Below, one piece after another: positions 53,779 through 62,464 of a stretch of 64,000 nt of DNA. Made by a program: the position numbers and the translations under genes. The stretch comes from Gemmobacter aquarius (GTDB taxonomy: Bacteria; Pseudomonadota; Alphaproteobacteria; Rhodobacterales; Rhodobacteraceae), in NCBI RefSeq assembly GCF_003060865.1, contig NZ_CP028918.1, positions 3,336,001 through 3,400,000 of the forward strand, given 5' to 3'. The notes below the pieces were generated by a model. That model was not told the origin of the DNA. It worked only from the letters and a program-made list of their open reading frames with translations, and made no database searches. Numbering within the stretch: the stretch's first letter is position 1; each line of letters starts with the position of its first letter.

Positions 53779-55116
53779 TCACTCGGCCGCGATGGTCTTG
53801 GTCCCGCCCATATTGGGCGAGTAGTGGGCATTGAAATCGTCTTCGATCGTCGCCGGCACCGGCAGCGGCTTCTCGATCACGCCAAGCAGCGGCAGGATGA
53901 TCAGGAAATAGGCGAACCAGTAGTAAGATGCGATCAGCGACACCCACGCCGTGAACGGCGACGGGGTCTGGCTGCCGACCCATGTCAGCACCACGAAGTC
54001 GATTGCCAACAGCGCGAACCACCATTTGAACATCGGGCGATACCGGCCCGAACGCACCGACGAAGTGTCGAGCCACGGCGCAAGCGCCATGACCGCGATG
54101 GCGCCGAACATGGCCAGCACACCGAAGAACTTGGCGTCGACGATGCCAAAGGTGATGAACTGGGTGATTTCCACGATCAGAACATCGGCGGTAAAGGCGC
54201 GCAGGATCGCGTAGAACGGCAGGAAGTACCATTCCGGCACGATATGCGCGGGCGTCGCCAGCGGGTTCGCCTCGATATAGTTGTCGGGGTGGCCAAGGTA
54301 GTTCGGCATGAAGCTGACAACAGCGAAGAACACCGCAAGGATCACGACAAGCGCGAAAAGGTCCTTGATCACATAGTAAGGCCAGAACGGCAGGGTATCG
54401 CGCTCCGCTTCTTCCTTCGACCCGCGACGCACTTCAACACCCGTGGGGTTGTTGTTGCCGGTCGTGTGGAAGGCCCAGATGTGCACGGCGACAAGTCCGG
54501 CGATCACGAAGGGCAGCAGGTAGTGCAGCGAGAAAAAGCGGTTCAGCGTGGCGTTGTCCACGGCAGGCCCGCCCAGCAGCCAGGTCTGGATGCCCGGCCC
54601 GATGCCCGGGATGGCGCCGAACAGGCCGGTGATAACGGTTGCGCCCCAGAACGACATCTGTCCCCACGGCAGCACATAGCCCATAAAGGCGGTGCCCATC
54701 ATCATCAGATAGATCAGCATGCCGATGATCCACGTGACTTCCCGCGGAGCTTTGTAGCTGCCGTAGTAAAGCCCGCGGAAGATGTGCAAGTAGACGGCGA
54801 CGAAGAACAGCGACGCCCCGTTGGCATGCAGATAGCGGATCATGTAGCCGCCGTTCACGTTGCGCATGATATGCTCGACCGAGGCAAAGGCCAGGTCGAC
54901 ATGCGGCGTGTAATGCATGACCAGCACGATGCCGGTGATGATTTGCATCGCAAGGCAGAAGGTCAGGATGATGCCCCAGATCCACATCCAGTTCAGGTTC
55001 TTGGGCGTGGGCAACATCAGCGTGTCGTAAATCAGCCCGGCAATGGGCAGGCGCTTGTAAAGCCACTGCTCACCCTTGCTTTTGGGCTCGTAATGGTCGT
55101 GCGGAATTCCGGCCAT
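53779..55116 (-). CDS. petB: Cytochrome b of the bc1 complex
   Basis: A 445-residue integral membrane quinol oxidase subunit holding both b hemes. Eight transmembrane helices are apparent. Conserved sites include [16 protein letters not shown], the quinol-site [13 protein letters not shown] and the paired histidines in RYLHANGAS and YLHIFRG. It is the middle gene of petABC, 12 bases after petA. The length and the C-terminal extension (VPATIEDDF) match the Rhodobacter type. Confidence 0.96.
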   Translation of the reverse strand: MAGIPHDHYEPKSKGEQWLYKRLPIAGLIYDTLMLPTPKNLNWMWIWGIILTFCLAMQIITGIVLVMHYTPHVDLAFASVEHIMRNVNGGYMIRYLHANGASLFFVAVYLHIFRGLYYGSYKAPREVTWIIGMLIYLMMMGTAFMGYVLPWGQMSFWGATVITGLFGAIPGIGPGIQTWLLGGPAVDNATLNRFFSLHYLLPFVIAGLVAVHIWAFHTTGNNNPTGVEVRRGSKEEAERDTLPFWPYYVIKDLFALVVILAVFFAVVSFMPNYLGHPDNYIEANPLATPAHIVPEWYFLPFYAILRAFTADVLIVEITQFITFGIVDAKFFGVLAMFGAIAVMALAPWLDTSSVRSGRYRPMFKWWFALLAIDFVVLTWVGSQTPSPFTAWVSLIASYYWFAYFLIILPLLGVIEKPLPVPATIEDDFNAHYSPNMGGTKTIAAE

Positions 55117-55128
55117 CTTCTTGTTTCC

Positions 55129-55692
55129 TTACCCGAGCTTGATCGTGGTTTCGTCGGTGAACGCAGCGACCGGCACCGGCAGGTTGCGCGGTGCGGGGCC
55201 TTTGCGGATGCGGCCTGCGGCATCGTAGTGCGAACCGTGGCACGGGCAGAACCAGCCGCCGAAATCCCCGGAATCGCCCAGCGGCACGCAGCCGAGGTGG
55301 GTGCACACCCCCATCATCACCAGCCATTCGCCCGCTTCGTCGAGCGTGCGGTTGGCGTCGGACGCGTCGGCGTTCGGCTTGTTCGCGTTCTCGCCGAGCG
55401 GGTCGACCAGATCGGTCAGCGCGACGGCGCGGGCCGATTCGATGTCTGCCGGCGTGCGGCGGCGGATGAACACCGGCTTGCCAAGCCATTTGACGGTCAG
55501 CTGGGTGCCCGGCTCGACCGAAGACACATCGACGAAGATCGAGGCAAGCGCCTGGACATCGGCCGAGGGGTTCATCTGGTTGACCAGCGGCCAGACGGCT
55601 GCGCCGGTGGCGACAGCTCCGGCTCCGGCCGTAGCGTAGTACAGGAAATCGCGGCGGGTGCCGGCGCCTGTGGTGTCGTCTGCGTGGGACAC
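55129..55692 (-). CDS. petA: Rieske iron-sulfur subunit of the bc1 complex
   Basis: A 187-residue protein with a twin-arginine signal-anchor (RRDFLYY, then a hydrophobic helix to about residue 38). The 2Fe-2S ligands are C130, H132 (CTHLGC) and C149, H152 (CPCHGS), with C135 and C151 as the stabilising disulfide. It is first in petABC and supplies the mobile electron carrier between quinol and cytochrome c1. Confidence 0.96.
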   Translation of the reverse strand: MSHADDTTGAGTRRDFLYYATAGAGAVATGAAVWPLVNQMNPSADVQALASIFVDVSSVEPGTQLTVKWLGKPVFIRRRTPADIESARAVALTDLVDPLGENANKPNADASDANRTLDEAGEWLVMMGVCTHLGCVPLGDSGDFGGWFCPCHGSHYDAAGRIRKGPAPRNLPVPVAAFTDETTIKLG

Positions 55693-56039
55693 GAGATTTT
55701 CTCCCTATCAAGACCGCGGGTTCCGCCCGCGCTCCATATGCCAGTCGGACCGCAGTCTCCCGCAGCCTTGCCGAGCGGCTTTTAGCCAAGCTGTGCTCCT
55801 TCGTCCAGCGGACAAACGGGCGCAGTCGGGCCAAGCGGTCACTCGGGCACGGGAATCTTGCGGCCTGTGGTATCCATGCGCGTCTTTTGTATCTTTGCGC
55901 GACAGGAAAGGCTTCGGGACCGTGCCCAATAAACTATGCTCTGCGCTGCCCCGCTTTCCAGCCCCTGCGACAAGACGTAGCGAAAGCGGAAAGGGGCGGA
56001 TATAGAGCGCGAGCGGTGCAAGCGGTAAGGACAGGCGCG
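55693..56039. other. Gene-free region between petA and PAP2 gene
   Basis: This 347-base divergent intergenic region must hold the petABC promoter on the minus strand and the phosphatase promoter on the plus strand. A CGCGGG/CCCGCG hairpin lies near 55715. No convincing -35/-10 pair was found, and no short coding region is supported. Confidence 0.5.
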
Positions 56040-56648
56040 ATGTGGAAGCGGATAAAGGCGGTCGTGACACGCTTGCGGATATGGCTCGTGCTTGCGGTTC
56101 TGGCGCTGACGGTGGCAACCGCACCGCGTCACGCCGAACAGATCGGTGACCGCCTGCAAATTGCCTTGCCCATGGCAGCCTGGGGATGCGCCGCCGTCAA
56201 CGGTCAGGCGGGCGAATATGCGCTGCGCTTCGTTGCGATGTGGCTTGCGACTCATGGAACGAAGAATGTCTTGGGCGATGCACCCGTCAACATCCGGCCA
56301 CACGGCGGCGGAAACGGTTTCCCCTCTGCCCACACGTCGGCTTCGGTCTTCGGCGCATCATCGCTCGTGCATGACTGCGTGACCGGAAACCCCTGGGTGC
56401 AAGGCGTGGTGATCCTGTCCGCAGGCTATGTCGGCGGGTCGCGGATGGAGGCACGGGCTCATGATGTGTGGCAGGTACTGTTCGGCGCGCTGTATGGCTG
56501 GCTGTTCGAACGCCTGCTGCGCCGGCCGTCGCGGGCGCGGTCCGCTGTGGTGCGCGGTCTGGTGCAATTGCGCGGCTGGCTGGTCTGGCCCTTTGCCGCA
56601 CTGTTCAGGCGATCAGGCCGATCAGCAGCCGGACCGCGAAACCGGTGA
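56040..56648 (+). CDS. PAP2-family phosphatase
   Basis: A 202-residue membrane protein of the PAP2 lipid-phosphatase superfamily, with an N-terminal hydrophobic segment and the core PSAHTSASVFG (motif 2) and GGSRMEARAHDVWQ (motif 3). In motif 3, SRx5HxxxD, the final aspartate appears to be a glutamine, which could weaken activity. The basic tail (RRSGRSAAGPRNR) overlaps the convergent LysE gene by 44 bases. Substrates in the family include phosphatidic acid and undecaprenyl diphosphate; here unknown. Confidence 0.78.
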   Translation: MWKRIKAVVTRLRIWLVLAVLALTVATAPRHAEQIGDRLQIALPMAAWGCAAVNGQAGEYALRFVAMWLATHGTKNVLGDAPVNIRPHGGGNGFPSAHTSASVFGASSLVHDCVTGNPWVQGVVILSAGYVGGSRMEARAHDVWQVLFGALYGWLFERLLRRPSRARSAVVRGLVQLRGWLVWPFAALFRRSGRSAAGPRNR

Positions 56649-57255
56649 ACATCACCGCCGCCGTGGCGTGCAGCACCCATCCGGCACGCAGATAGGCGCG
56701 CAACGCGGCAGGGGTCGAGAACGCCATGGTATAGGCCGCGTGCAGCCCGAATGACAACGCGCAGGCCCCGGCGCACAGCAGGGCGATATCGGCAGCCGTA
56801 GCGCGGGTGGTGGGAAACATCGCCAGAACCGCAAGCCAGCTTGTCAGCGCCTTAGGGTTTAGCGCGTTCACCGCCAGCGAACGGCGAAAGCCAGTGGCAA
56901 ACCCCGCACCGTCGTTGCGGGTCGGGCGCGCAGTGCCTCGGTCCCTGAAGCCCGCAACAGCCGCCTTTGCATAGCGCCATGCAAACCACAAAAGCAGGCC
57001 GACTGCGGTTAGCGTCAGGGCAAGCGTCGCGCCGGGAATCACCGTAAGCACCGTTGCCACACCCAGCGTCATCGACAGGCACCAAAGCCCGATGCCCAAC
57101 CCCACCCCCGCCGCCGACCCGAAGCCCGCAGCCCGTCCCGACCCGATCGCCAGCGCGATGGTGTTCAGCACATTCGGCCCCGGTGACGCGATATTGGCCG
57201 CCAGAAAGACCCAGACAGTCAGGAAATCATGCCATGGAAGGAATGGGGGCAGCAT
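56605..57255 (-). CDS. LysE-family amino acid exporter
   Basis: A 216-residue membrane transporter with about six hydrophobic segments. The family signature SPGPNVLNTIALAIGSGR (residues about 24-41) is in the first helix and loop. LysE/RhtB proteins export lysine, arginine, threonine or homoserine lactones; the substrate cannot be told from sequence. It is translated just before the glutathione S-transferase gene (end-to-start adjacent), sharing its direction. The 3' end overlaps the PAP2 gene on the other strand. Confidence 0.86.
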   Translation of the reverse strand: MLPPFLPWHDFLTVWVFLAANIASPGPNVLNTIALAIGSGRAAGFGSAAGVGLGIGLWCLSMTLGVATVLTVIPGATLALTLTAVGLLLWFAWRYAKAAVAGFRDRGTARPTRNDGAGFATGFRRSLAVNALNPKALTSWLAVLAMFPTTRATAADIALLCAGACALSFGLHAAYTMAFSTPAALRAYLRAGWVLHATAAVMFTGFAVRLLIGLIA

Positions 57256-57861
57256 TCAGGCGGGCTGAGTCTCGATCATCGACGGACGCTTGGCGAACTC
57301 GCCATACCACGCCGCCAGATGCGGGCGCGTGTCCCTCCAGCCACGGGCATCATGCCGGAAATCGACATAACCCAGCGCACAGGCCACCGCGATCTGTCCG
57401 GCATCGAGCGGCCCGCGCAGTTCCGCCATCCATCGCGACTCGAGCGTATCCAGCGCACGGTCCACCTTGGCCCATTGCCCTTCGACCCAAGGGTCATAGC
57501 GATGCTGCTCGGGACGAAGCCGCCATTCGTAGACCATCAGCAACGCCGCATCGAGGATTCCATCGGCCGTCGCTTCGATGGTCAATCGGTCCCAAAGCGC
57601 CGGCCCGGTGCCGTAAAGACCCGCCTGCGCGAGGTCGTCGAGATAGCGGCAGATCACGCGGCTGTCGTAAAGCGCCGGCCCGTCCGGCCGTTCGAGGGCG
57701 GGCACCTTGCCCAAGGGGTTGGCTTCCAGCGGGGCAGTGCCAGGATCGATGGGCGAGCCCGAACCGGTCACCAGCGTGACCTGCGGCAACAGGCCGGTTT
57801 CATGCAACAGCACCATGACTTTGCGGACATAGGGCGAGGTGGGCGAGTGGTAGAGGCGCAT
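57256..57861 (-). CDS. Glutathione S-transferase family protein
   Basis: A 201-residue GST. The N-terminal thioredoxin-like domain begins MRLYHSPTSPYVRKV, with PLGKVPALER and the glutathione-contact DSRVICRYLD (about residues 65-74). The C-terminal helical domain carries DRLTIEATADGILDAAL. The N-terminal SPYVRK places the likely catalytic serine near residue 9. It is upstream of and directly adjacent to the LysE gene, so the two are probably one transcript. Substrate unknown. Confidence 0.87.
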   Translation of the reverse strand: MRLYHSPTSPYVRKVMVLLHETGLLPQVTLVTGSGSPIDPGTAPLEANPLGKVPALERPDGPALYDSRVICRYLDDLAQAGLYGTGPALWDRLTIEATADGILDAALLMVYEWRLRPEQHRYDPWVEGQWAKVDRALDTLESRWMAELRGPLDAGQIAVACALGYVDFRHDARGWRDTRPHLAAWYGEFAKRPSMIETQPA

Positions 57862-57921
57862 GACTTGGCCTGTCTGGATCGATCCGGCAAACGGTAGCCC
57901 CGCGCCCCTTGCGCTGCAACA

Positions 57922-58030
57922 GCGGTTTCTCACGAAGAAACCGCGACGGAATTTGACGCAAATTCCGCGTCCCGACCGTTGCCACCGATTTCTGCGTCAG
58001 AAATCGGCGCGGAGTTTGCGTCAAACTCCG
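57922..58030. repeat. Cluster of four short palindromes
   Basis: Four hairpins sit in a row: GCGGTTTCT/AGAAACCGC (57922-57944), CGGAATTTG/CAAATTCCG (57947-57967), CCGATTTCTG/CAGAAATCGG (57985-58007) and CGGAGTTTG/CAAACTCCG (58010-58030). Loops are ACG or CGT (the first is CACGA). Arms differ while loops are conserved. The cluster lies between the GST gene start and rpmJ. Confidence 0.8.
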
Positions 58031-58096
58031 CCCTTGCCCGCATAAATGCAAAAGACCGCCCTAAGGCGGCCCTGCATAGTCCAGCTCGGAAACGTC

Positions 58097-58222
58097 TCAG
58101 CCCTGACGGGCCTTGTAGCGCTTCTGCGTCTTGTTGATCACATAGACGCGGCCCTTGCGGCGCACGACCTGGCAATCGCGATGACGCGTCTTGAGCGAGC
58201 GGAGCGAGTTCGCAACCTTCAT
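58097..58222 (-). CDS. rpmJ: 50S ribosomal protein L36
   Basis: A 41-residue basic protein starting [20 protein letters not shown] and ending YKARQG. It is the zinc-free form: of the CCCH zinc ligands in classical L36 only C17 remains. This form is common in alphaproteobacteria, where the protein needs no zinc. The frame was too short to stand out by length but is unmistakable by sequence. It is transcribed downstream of tRNA-Val, 69 bases away, and may share its promoter. Confidence 0.95.
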   Translation of the reverse strand: MKVANSLRSLKTRHRDCQVVRRKGRVYVINKTQKRYKARQG

Positions 58223-58291
58223 CGTTCTTCTCCCATTCGCGGCGCGCAGCGCCTTGAAATCTGTTGAGGCCTTCCGGGGAAAGCGTTGAAA

Positions 58292-58366
58292 TGGTGGGCG
58301 GTACTGGGATCGAACCAGTGGCCACTACGATGTCAACGTAGTGCTCTACCGCTGAGCTAACCGCCC
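58292..58366 (-). tRNA. tRNA-Val (GAC anticodon)
   Basis: A 75-base tRNA including encoded CCA. The acceptor arms GGGCGGT and ACCGCCC pair perfectly, the D-arm is GCTC/GAGC, the anticodon stem CTACG/CGTAG encloses TTGACAT with anticodon GAC, and the T-arm is ACTGG/CCAGT with TTCGATC. It reads GUC and GUU valine codons. Confidence 0.97.
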
Positions 58367-58430
58367 ACGCGCCGCAACTTCCCCGCCCTGTCAAATAAAA
58401 AGACGCGGGCGGTTCCGCGTCGGTGCAGGG

Positions 58431-58459
58431 TCTATAAAAGGAGTCGCAGCGGGGTTCAA
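58431..58459 (-). promoter_or_regulatory. Predicted sigma-70 promoter of tRNA-Val
   Basis: On the minus strand TTGAAC (58454-58459) and TATAGA (58431-58436) are spaced by 17 bases, placing a transcript start about 60 bases before the tRNA. Confidence 0.75.
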
Positions 58460-58500
58460 GGGGTTTTGGCATCGGAAAAAATCCCGCTATACCTATTGGC

Positions 58501-59361
58501 ATGGATCATGACGCCTATCACCTCTGGCTGCCCGAACGCCGCGACACGCCGGTGGTGTTTTCCTCTCCCCACAGCGGGCAGGATTATCCGAGCGCCTTTC
58601 TCGATGCCAGCCTGCTCGATGCGCATGTCATCCGCTCGTCGGAAGATGCCTTTGTGGACAGGCTTTTCGCCCATGCCCCGCTGGTCGGCGCGCCCTTGAT
58701 CGCGGCACGGGCCCCCCGCGCCTATATCGACCTGAACCGCGCCGCCGACGAACTCGATCCCGCCGTGATCGAGGGCGTCATGCGGGTCGCCCACAACCCG
58801 CGCGTCTCGTCGGGCTTGGGGGTGATTCCCCGCGTCGTGGCCGGAGGGCGGGCGATCTATCGCGGCAAACTCCCCCTGCGCGAGGCCGAATACCGTCTGC
58901 GGACCCATTGGCAACCTTATCACGAGGCTTTGAAACGGCTGATCGACGAGTCGCTGGCCATGTTCGGCAAGGCGGTGCTGATCGATTGCCACTCGATGCC
59001 GCACGAGGCGATCGAGGCCCATGCCCGCCCCGGCCAGCCCCGCCCCGATGTTGTTCTGGGTGACCGCTTCGGCGCAGCGGCCGGGCGCGATGTGGTCGAA
59101 CGGATCGAAGCGGCCTTCGCCGGTGCGGGCTTGCGCGTGGTCCGCAACGCGCCCTTTGCCGGCGCCTATATCGCGCAGGCCTACGGGCGGCCATCGCGCG
59201 GCGCGCATGTCGTGCAGGTCGAGATCGACCGCGCGCTTTACATGGACGAGGCCCGGATCGAACCGCGCCCCGATTTCGAGGCGTTCCGGTCGATGATGGC
59301 AGGCGTGATCGCGGAGCTTGCGCAGATCGGGCGGGACCAGGTGCCGCTGGCTGCAGAATAG
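58501..59361 (+). CDS. N-formylglutamate amidohydrolase family protein (copy 2)
   Basis: A 286-residue amidohydrolase. Conserved patches include FSSPHSGQDYP (about residues 20-30), YIDLNRAADELD and DCHSMPHE, expected to carry metal and substrate. It is closer in length to HutG than the copy at 17795, yet no histidine-degradation genes are around it. The ATG at 58501 is 42 bases after the tRNA-Val promoter on the opposite strand, so the two promoters are back to back. Confidence 0.82.
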   Translation: MDHDAYHLWLPERRDTPVVFSSPHSGQDYPSAFLDASLLDAHVIRSSEDAFVDRLFAHAPLVGAPLIAARAPRAYIDLNRAADELDPAVIEGVMRVAHNPRVSSGLGVIPRVVAGGRAIYRGKLPLREAEYRLRTHWQPYHEALKRLIDESLAMFGKAVLIDCHSMPHEAIEAHARPGQPRPDVVLGDRFGAAAGRDVVERIEAAFAGAGLRVVRNAPFAGAYIAQAYGRPSRGAHVVQVEIDRALYMDEARIEPRPDFEAFRSMMAGVIAELAQIGRDQVPLAAE

Positions 59362-59364
59362 GAC

Positions 59365-59410
59365 CAAATTCCTTCGTAAGAAATTTGCCAATTTTCTTCG
59401 CAAGAAAATT
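59365..59410. repeat. Two further short palindromes
   Basis: CAAATTCCTT/AAGAAATTTG (59365-59387, one mismatch, loop CGT) and AATTTTCTT/AAGAAAATT (59390-59410, loop CGC) sit between the amidohydrolase and dinB. They resemble the cluster at 57922-58030. Confidence 0.75.
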
Positions 59411-59420
59411 CGGCCCGGCC

Positions 59421-60674
59421 TTACCGCAGCGCCCTGCCCTTGATGATTGCGTCATTCCCGAAACGGGCGCGGATCGCATCGGTCGCGCGTTCGGCGGCGG
59501 CGCGTTTTCCGGCATCGGGGTCAAGCAGGTCGCCGTGCCGGTCGGCCTCGGCCTCGGCCACCAGATCGGCGATACCCACGCCGATCAGCCGGAACGGGCC
59601 TTGGGTTCCGGCATGGTCGTAAAGCTCGCGCACGGCGCGATAGATGCGATCGGCGGTCTGGGTGGCATCGCCCAGCGCGTGGCGGCGCGTGACGGTCTGG
59701 AACGCCGTCGATTTCAGCTTCAGCACGACGGTCTTGCCCGCAAGATGCTTGGCCTTGGCACGGTCCGACACCTGTTCGGCCAGCCGCCACAGATGCCCGT
59801 CGAGGATGTCGGCGTCGGACGTGTCCTCGGAAAAGGTGGTTTCCTTGCTGATCGACTTCGGCCTTTCATCCCGCTGCACACGGCGATGATCGATGCCCCT
59901 CGCAAGATGCCACAGCCGGTCGCCCATGCTGCCGAAACGCGCGTTCAGATCACGCCGGTCCCAGCGCAGCAGGTCGGTGATCGTGCGGATGCCTGCCTGT
60001 TCCAGCGCGGCTTGCGTGGCCGTGCCGACCCCCCAGATGATACGGACCGGACGCTTGGCCAGAAACCCTTCGGTTTCCGCCCGCCCGATGACCGAGAACC
60101 CGCGCGGCTTGTCGAGGTCCGACGCGATCTTGGCCAGAAACTTGTTGTGCGACAGCCCGACCGATCCTGACAGGCCAAGCTCATCCTCCATCCGCCGCAA
60201 CAGACGGGCCAGTTGCACTACAGGCGGAGCGCCATGCAAGCGCGTGGTGCCGGTCAGGTCAAGAAATGCCTCGTCCAGCGAAAGGGGTTCGATGGCAGGC
60301 GTCAAATCCTCCATCATCGCCCTGATCTGGCGGCTGACCGCGACATAAACCGACATGCGCGGCTTCACCACCACCGCTTGGGGGCACAGCTTCAGCGCCT
60401 GAAACATCGGCATGGCGGAACGCACGCCGTTGATGCGCGCGATATAGCAGCAGGTCGACACCACGCCCCGCGTGCCGCCACCGACGATGACGGGCTTGTC
60501 GGCCAAGTCAGGATTGTCTCGCTTTTCCACCGAAGCGTAAAAGGCATCGCAATCCATGTGGGCGATGGAAAGGTCGAACAACTCGGGGTGCGACAGGACG
60601 CGCGGACTGCGGCACGACGGGCAGCGCGGGCCGCTGTCGAACTGGGTCAGGCAATCGCGGCACAGGGCTGGCAT
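59421..60674 (-). CDS. dinB: DNA polymerase IV (Y family)
   Basis: A 417-residue translesion polymerase. An N-terminal zinc-ribbon extension (C5, C8, C18, C21) precedes the catalytic palm with MDCDAFYASVE (about residues 40-50) and SLDEAFLDLTG (about 132-142), then thumb, little-finger and C-terminal parts. The zinc ribbon is seen in many alphaproteobacterial DinB proteins. A clear SOS box was not found upstream. A sliding-clamp motif at the C-terminus is not obvious. Confidence 0.9.
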   Translation of the reverse strand: MPALCRDCLTQFDSGPRCPSCRSPRVLSHPELFDLSIAHMDCDAFYASVEKRDNPDLADKPVIVGGGTRGVVSTCCYIARINGVRSAMPMFQALKLCPQAVVVKPRMSVYVAVSRQIRAMMEDLTPAIEPLSLDEAFLDLTGTTRLHGAPPVVQLARLLRRMEDELGLSGSVGLSHNKFLAKIASDLDKPRGFSVIGRAETEGFLAKRPVRIIWGVGTATQAALEQAGIRTITDLLRWDRRDLNARFGSMGDRLWHLARGIDHRRVQRDERPKSISKETTFSEDTSDADILDGHLWRLAEQVSDRAKAKHLAGKTVVLKLKSTAFQTVTRRHALGDATQTADRIYRAVRELYDHAGTQGPFRLIGVGIADLVAEAEADRHGDLLDPDAGKRAAAERATDAIRARFGNDAIIKGRALR

Positions 60675-60741
60675 GGCGAAAGGTTAGCACAAGGCCCACG
60701 CCCTCTGCTAGGCTGCGCGGGGTTCAATTGGAGTGGCGGGA

Positions 60742-61248
60742 ATGACAGTTCAGGTGCGGGCAGCGCGATCACCGGCCGATTTCTCTGCGGTCGAACGGAT
60801 GCAGGCGGAAATGGCGGAATGGGATGCCGCAAAATGCGCTGCATTGGGCTGTCCGGCCGATGCGGTCAAAGGGTCGTTTTACGGCGAAGATGCCGCAAAG
60901 TTACGCTCCACGTTCGACGGCCATGGCGCGATGATGCTTCTGGCGGTCAAGGATGGACAGGTGCTCGGCCATGCGGGCTTCACCGGCTTTGATGCCAAGG
61001 TGGCCGAGGTACAGAAGGTCTGGCTCGAAAAGGCCGCGCGCGGTGCGGGAACCGGCAGTCTTTTGATGTCCGAACTCAAGAAGGCGATGGTTGCTGCAGG
61101 CTACCACGGCGCCTGCCTCGAGACGGCCAGCTTCATGCACGATGCGATCCGCCTTTACGAACGCCACGGCTTTGTACGCGCTTTGCCGTTCCGCAACGCG
61201 CCCACCGGACTGGGACCGATCACCCTCTTCATGCGCGCACGTTTCTGA
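60742..61248 (+). CDS. GNAT-family acetyltransferase
   Basis: A 168-residue acetyltransferase. The acetyl-CoA-binding motif A is in VWLEKAARGAGTGSLLMSELKKA (given here in parts: QKVWLEKAARGAGTGS), followed by YHGACLETASFMHDA and the motif RLYERHGFV. The ATG at 60742 with GGCGGGA in front is chosen over a GTG three codons upstream. The substrate is unknown; the gene stands alone between dinB and the SPFH gene. Confidence 0.85.
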   Translation: MTVQVRAARSPADFSAVERMQAEMAEWDAAKCAALGCPADAVKGSFYGEDAAKLRSTFDGHGAMMLLAVKDGQVLGHAGFTGFDAKVAEVQKVWLEKAARGAGTGSLLMSELKKAMVAAGYHGACLETASFMHDAIRLYERHGFVRALPFRNAPTGLGPITLFMRARF

Positions 61249-61313
61249 CCGCTTGCGCTGCGGCGGGTCAGCCCTCATCTTCACGTTGTAATGCCTGGCA
61301 GGAGTGACAGTCG

Positions 61314-62192
61314 ATGGACGAGCCTTTGTTCGGTGGAAATGCAGTCTTTCTGGCGTTTGCCGCCTTTATCATCCTGTGTATCTTTCTGGGTGTCCGGATC
61401 GTGCCGCAGTCGGAAAAGCATGTGGTCGAACGCTTCGGTCGGCTGCGGGCCGTGCTAGGGCCGGGCATCAACTTCATCGTGCCCTTCCTCGACCGCGTGC
61501 CGCACAAGATTTCCATTCTGGAACGCCAGCTGCCCAATGCCAGCCAAGACGCCATCACCGCCGACAACGTGCTGGTCAAGGTGGAAACCAGCGTCTTTTA
61601 CCGCATCACCGAACCCGAAAAGACCGTCTACCGCATCCGCGATGTCGACGGGGCGATTGCCACCACCGTGGCAGGCATCGTGCGGTCGGAAATCGGCAAG
61701 CTGGAACTCGATCAGGTGCAATCCAACCGCGCCCAGTTGATCGAACGGGTGCGCGAACAGGTCAGCGCCATGGTCGACGACTGGGGGGTCGAGGTGACGC
61801 GGGCCGAAATCCTCGACGTCAATCTCGATGACGCGACACGGGCGGCGATGCTGCAGCAGTTGAACGCCGAACGCGCGCGGCGCGCGCAGGTGATGGAGGC
61901 CGAAGGGCGCAAGCGGGCCGTGGAACTGGCCGCCGACGCCGACCTTTACGCCGCCGAACAGGCCGCCAAGGGCAAGCGCATCACGGCGGATGCCGAGGCT
62001 TATGCCACCGGTGTCATCGCCGTGGCGATCAAGGAAAGCGGGCTTGAGGCCGCGCAATATCAGGTGGCGCTGAAACAGGTCGAGGCCTTGCAGGCCGTGG
62101 CCTTGGGCGATGGCAAGCAGACGGTGCTGTTGCCGACTGCGGCGCTGGATGCGTTCGGCGATGCGTTCAAAATGCTTAAAGGGCGCGGCTGA
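61314..62192 (+). CDS. SPFH/Band 7 protein (stomatin/QmcA-like)
   Basis: A 292-residue membrane-anchored scaffold protein. Residues 9-30 form a hydrophobic segment, then the SPFH domain (VVERFGRLRAVLGPGINF, VPHKISILERQ, about 35-190), and a long Ala/Glu/Lys-rich coiled coil (about 190-260). Such proteins form microdomains in the inner membrane and often act with an NfeD partner, which is the next gene, overlapping by one base. A protease role is not implied here. Confidence 0.9.
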   Translation: MDEPLFGGNAVFLAFAAFIILCIFLGVRIVPQSEKHVVERFGRLRAVLGPGINFIVPFLDRVPHKISILERQLPNASQDAITADNVLVKVETSVFYRITEPEKTVYRIRDVDGAIATTVAGIVRSEIGKLELDQVQSNRAQLIERVREQVSAMVDDWGVEVTRAEILDVNLDDATRAAMLQQLNAERARRAQVMEAEGRKRAVELAADADLYAAEQAAKGKRITADAEAYATGVIAVAIKESGLEAAQYQVALKQVEALQAVALGDGKQTVLLPTAALDAFGDAFKMLKGRG

Positions 62193-62464
62193 TGGCACTC
62201 TGGCAGGTCTGGTGGGTCTGGATCGTCGCGGGCTTCCTGCTTGGGGGCCTCGAGGTGCTGGCGCCGGGGTATATCTTCCTAGGCTTTGCCATCGGCGCGG
62301 TGCTGACAGGTGCCTTGGTCGGCCTTGGCATCATGGGCGGCGGCTGGCCTGCGCTGTTGCTGGTCTTCGCCGTCATGTCGCTGGCCGCATGGTTCGCCCT
62401 GCGCCGCACCATGGGCGTGCGCGAGGGTCAGGTAAAGGTCTGGGACCGCGACATCAATGACTGA
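62192..62464 (+). CDS. NfeD family membrane protein
   Basis: A 90-residue short NfeD. Two to three hydrophobic segments in residues 4-65 lead to a short C-terminal tail (REGQVKVWDRDIND), with no OB-fold domain visible, so it is the truncated type. It shares a base with the SPFH stop (TGATG) and overlaps the Nudix gene by 8 bases. NfeD proteins bind SPFH partners, so the two should form one membrane complex. Confidence 0.85.
   Translation: MALWQVWWVWIVAGFLLGGLEVLAPGYIFLGFAIGAVLTGALVGLGIMGGGWPALLLVFAVMSLAAWFALRRTMGVREGQVKVWDRDIND

Noticed and set aside
53683..55785. 700-residue open frame antisense to petABC
   Set aside because: Covers three certain genes on the other strand, with no domain or plausible start.
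57922..58030. CRISPR array
   Set aside because: The repeated units are self-complementary with differing arms and no spacers of constant size.
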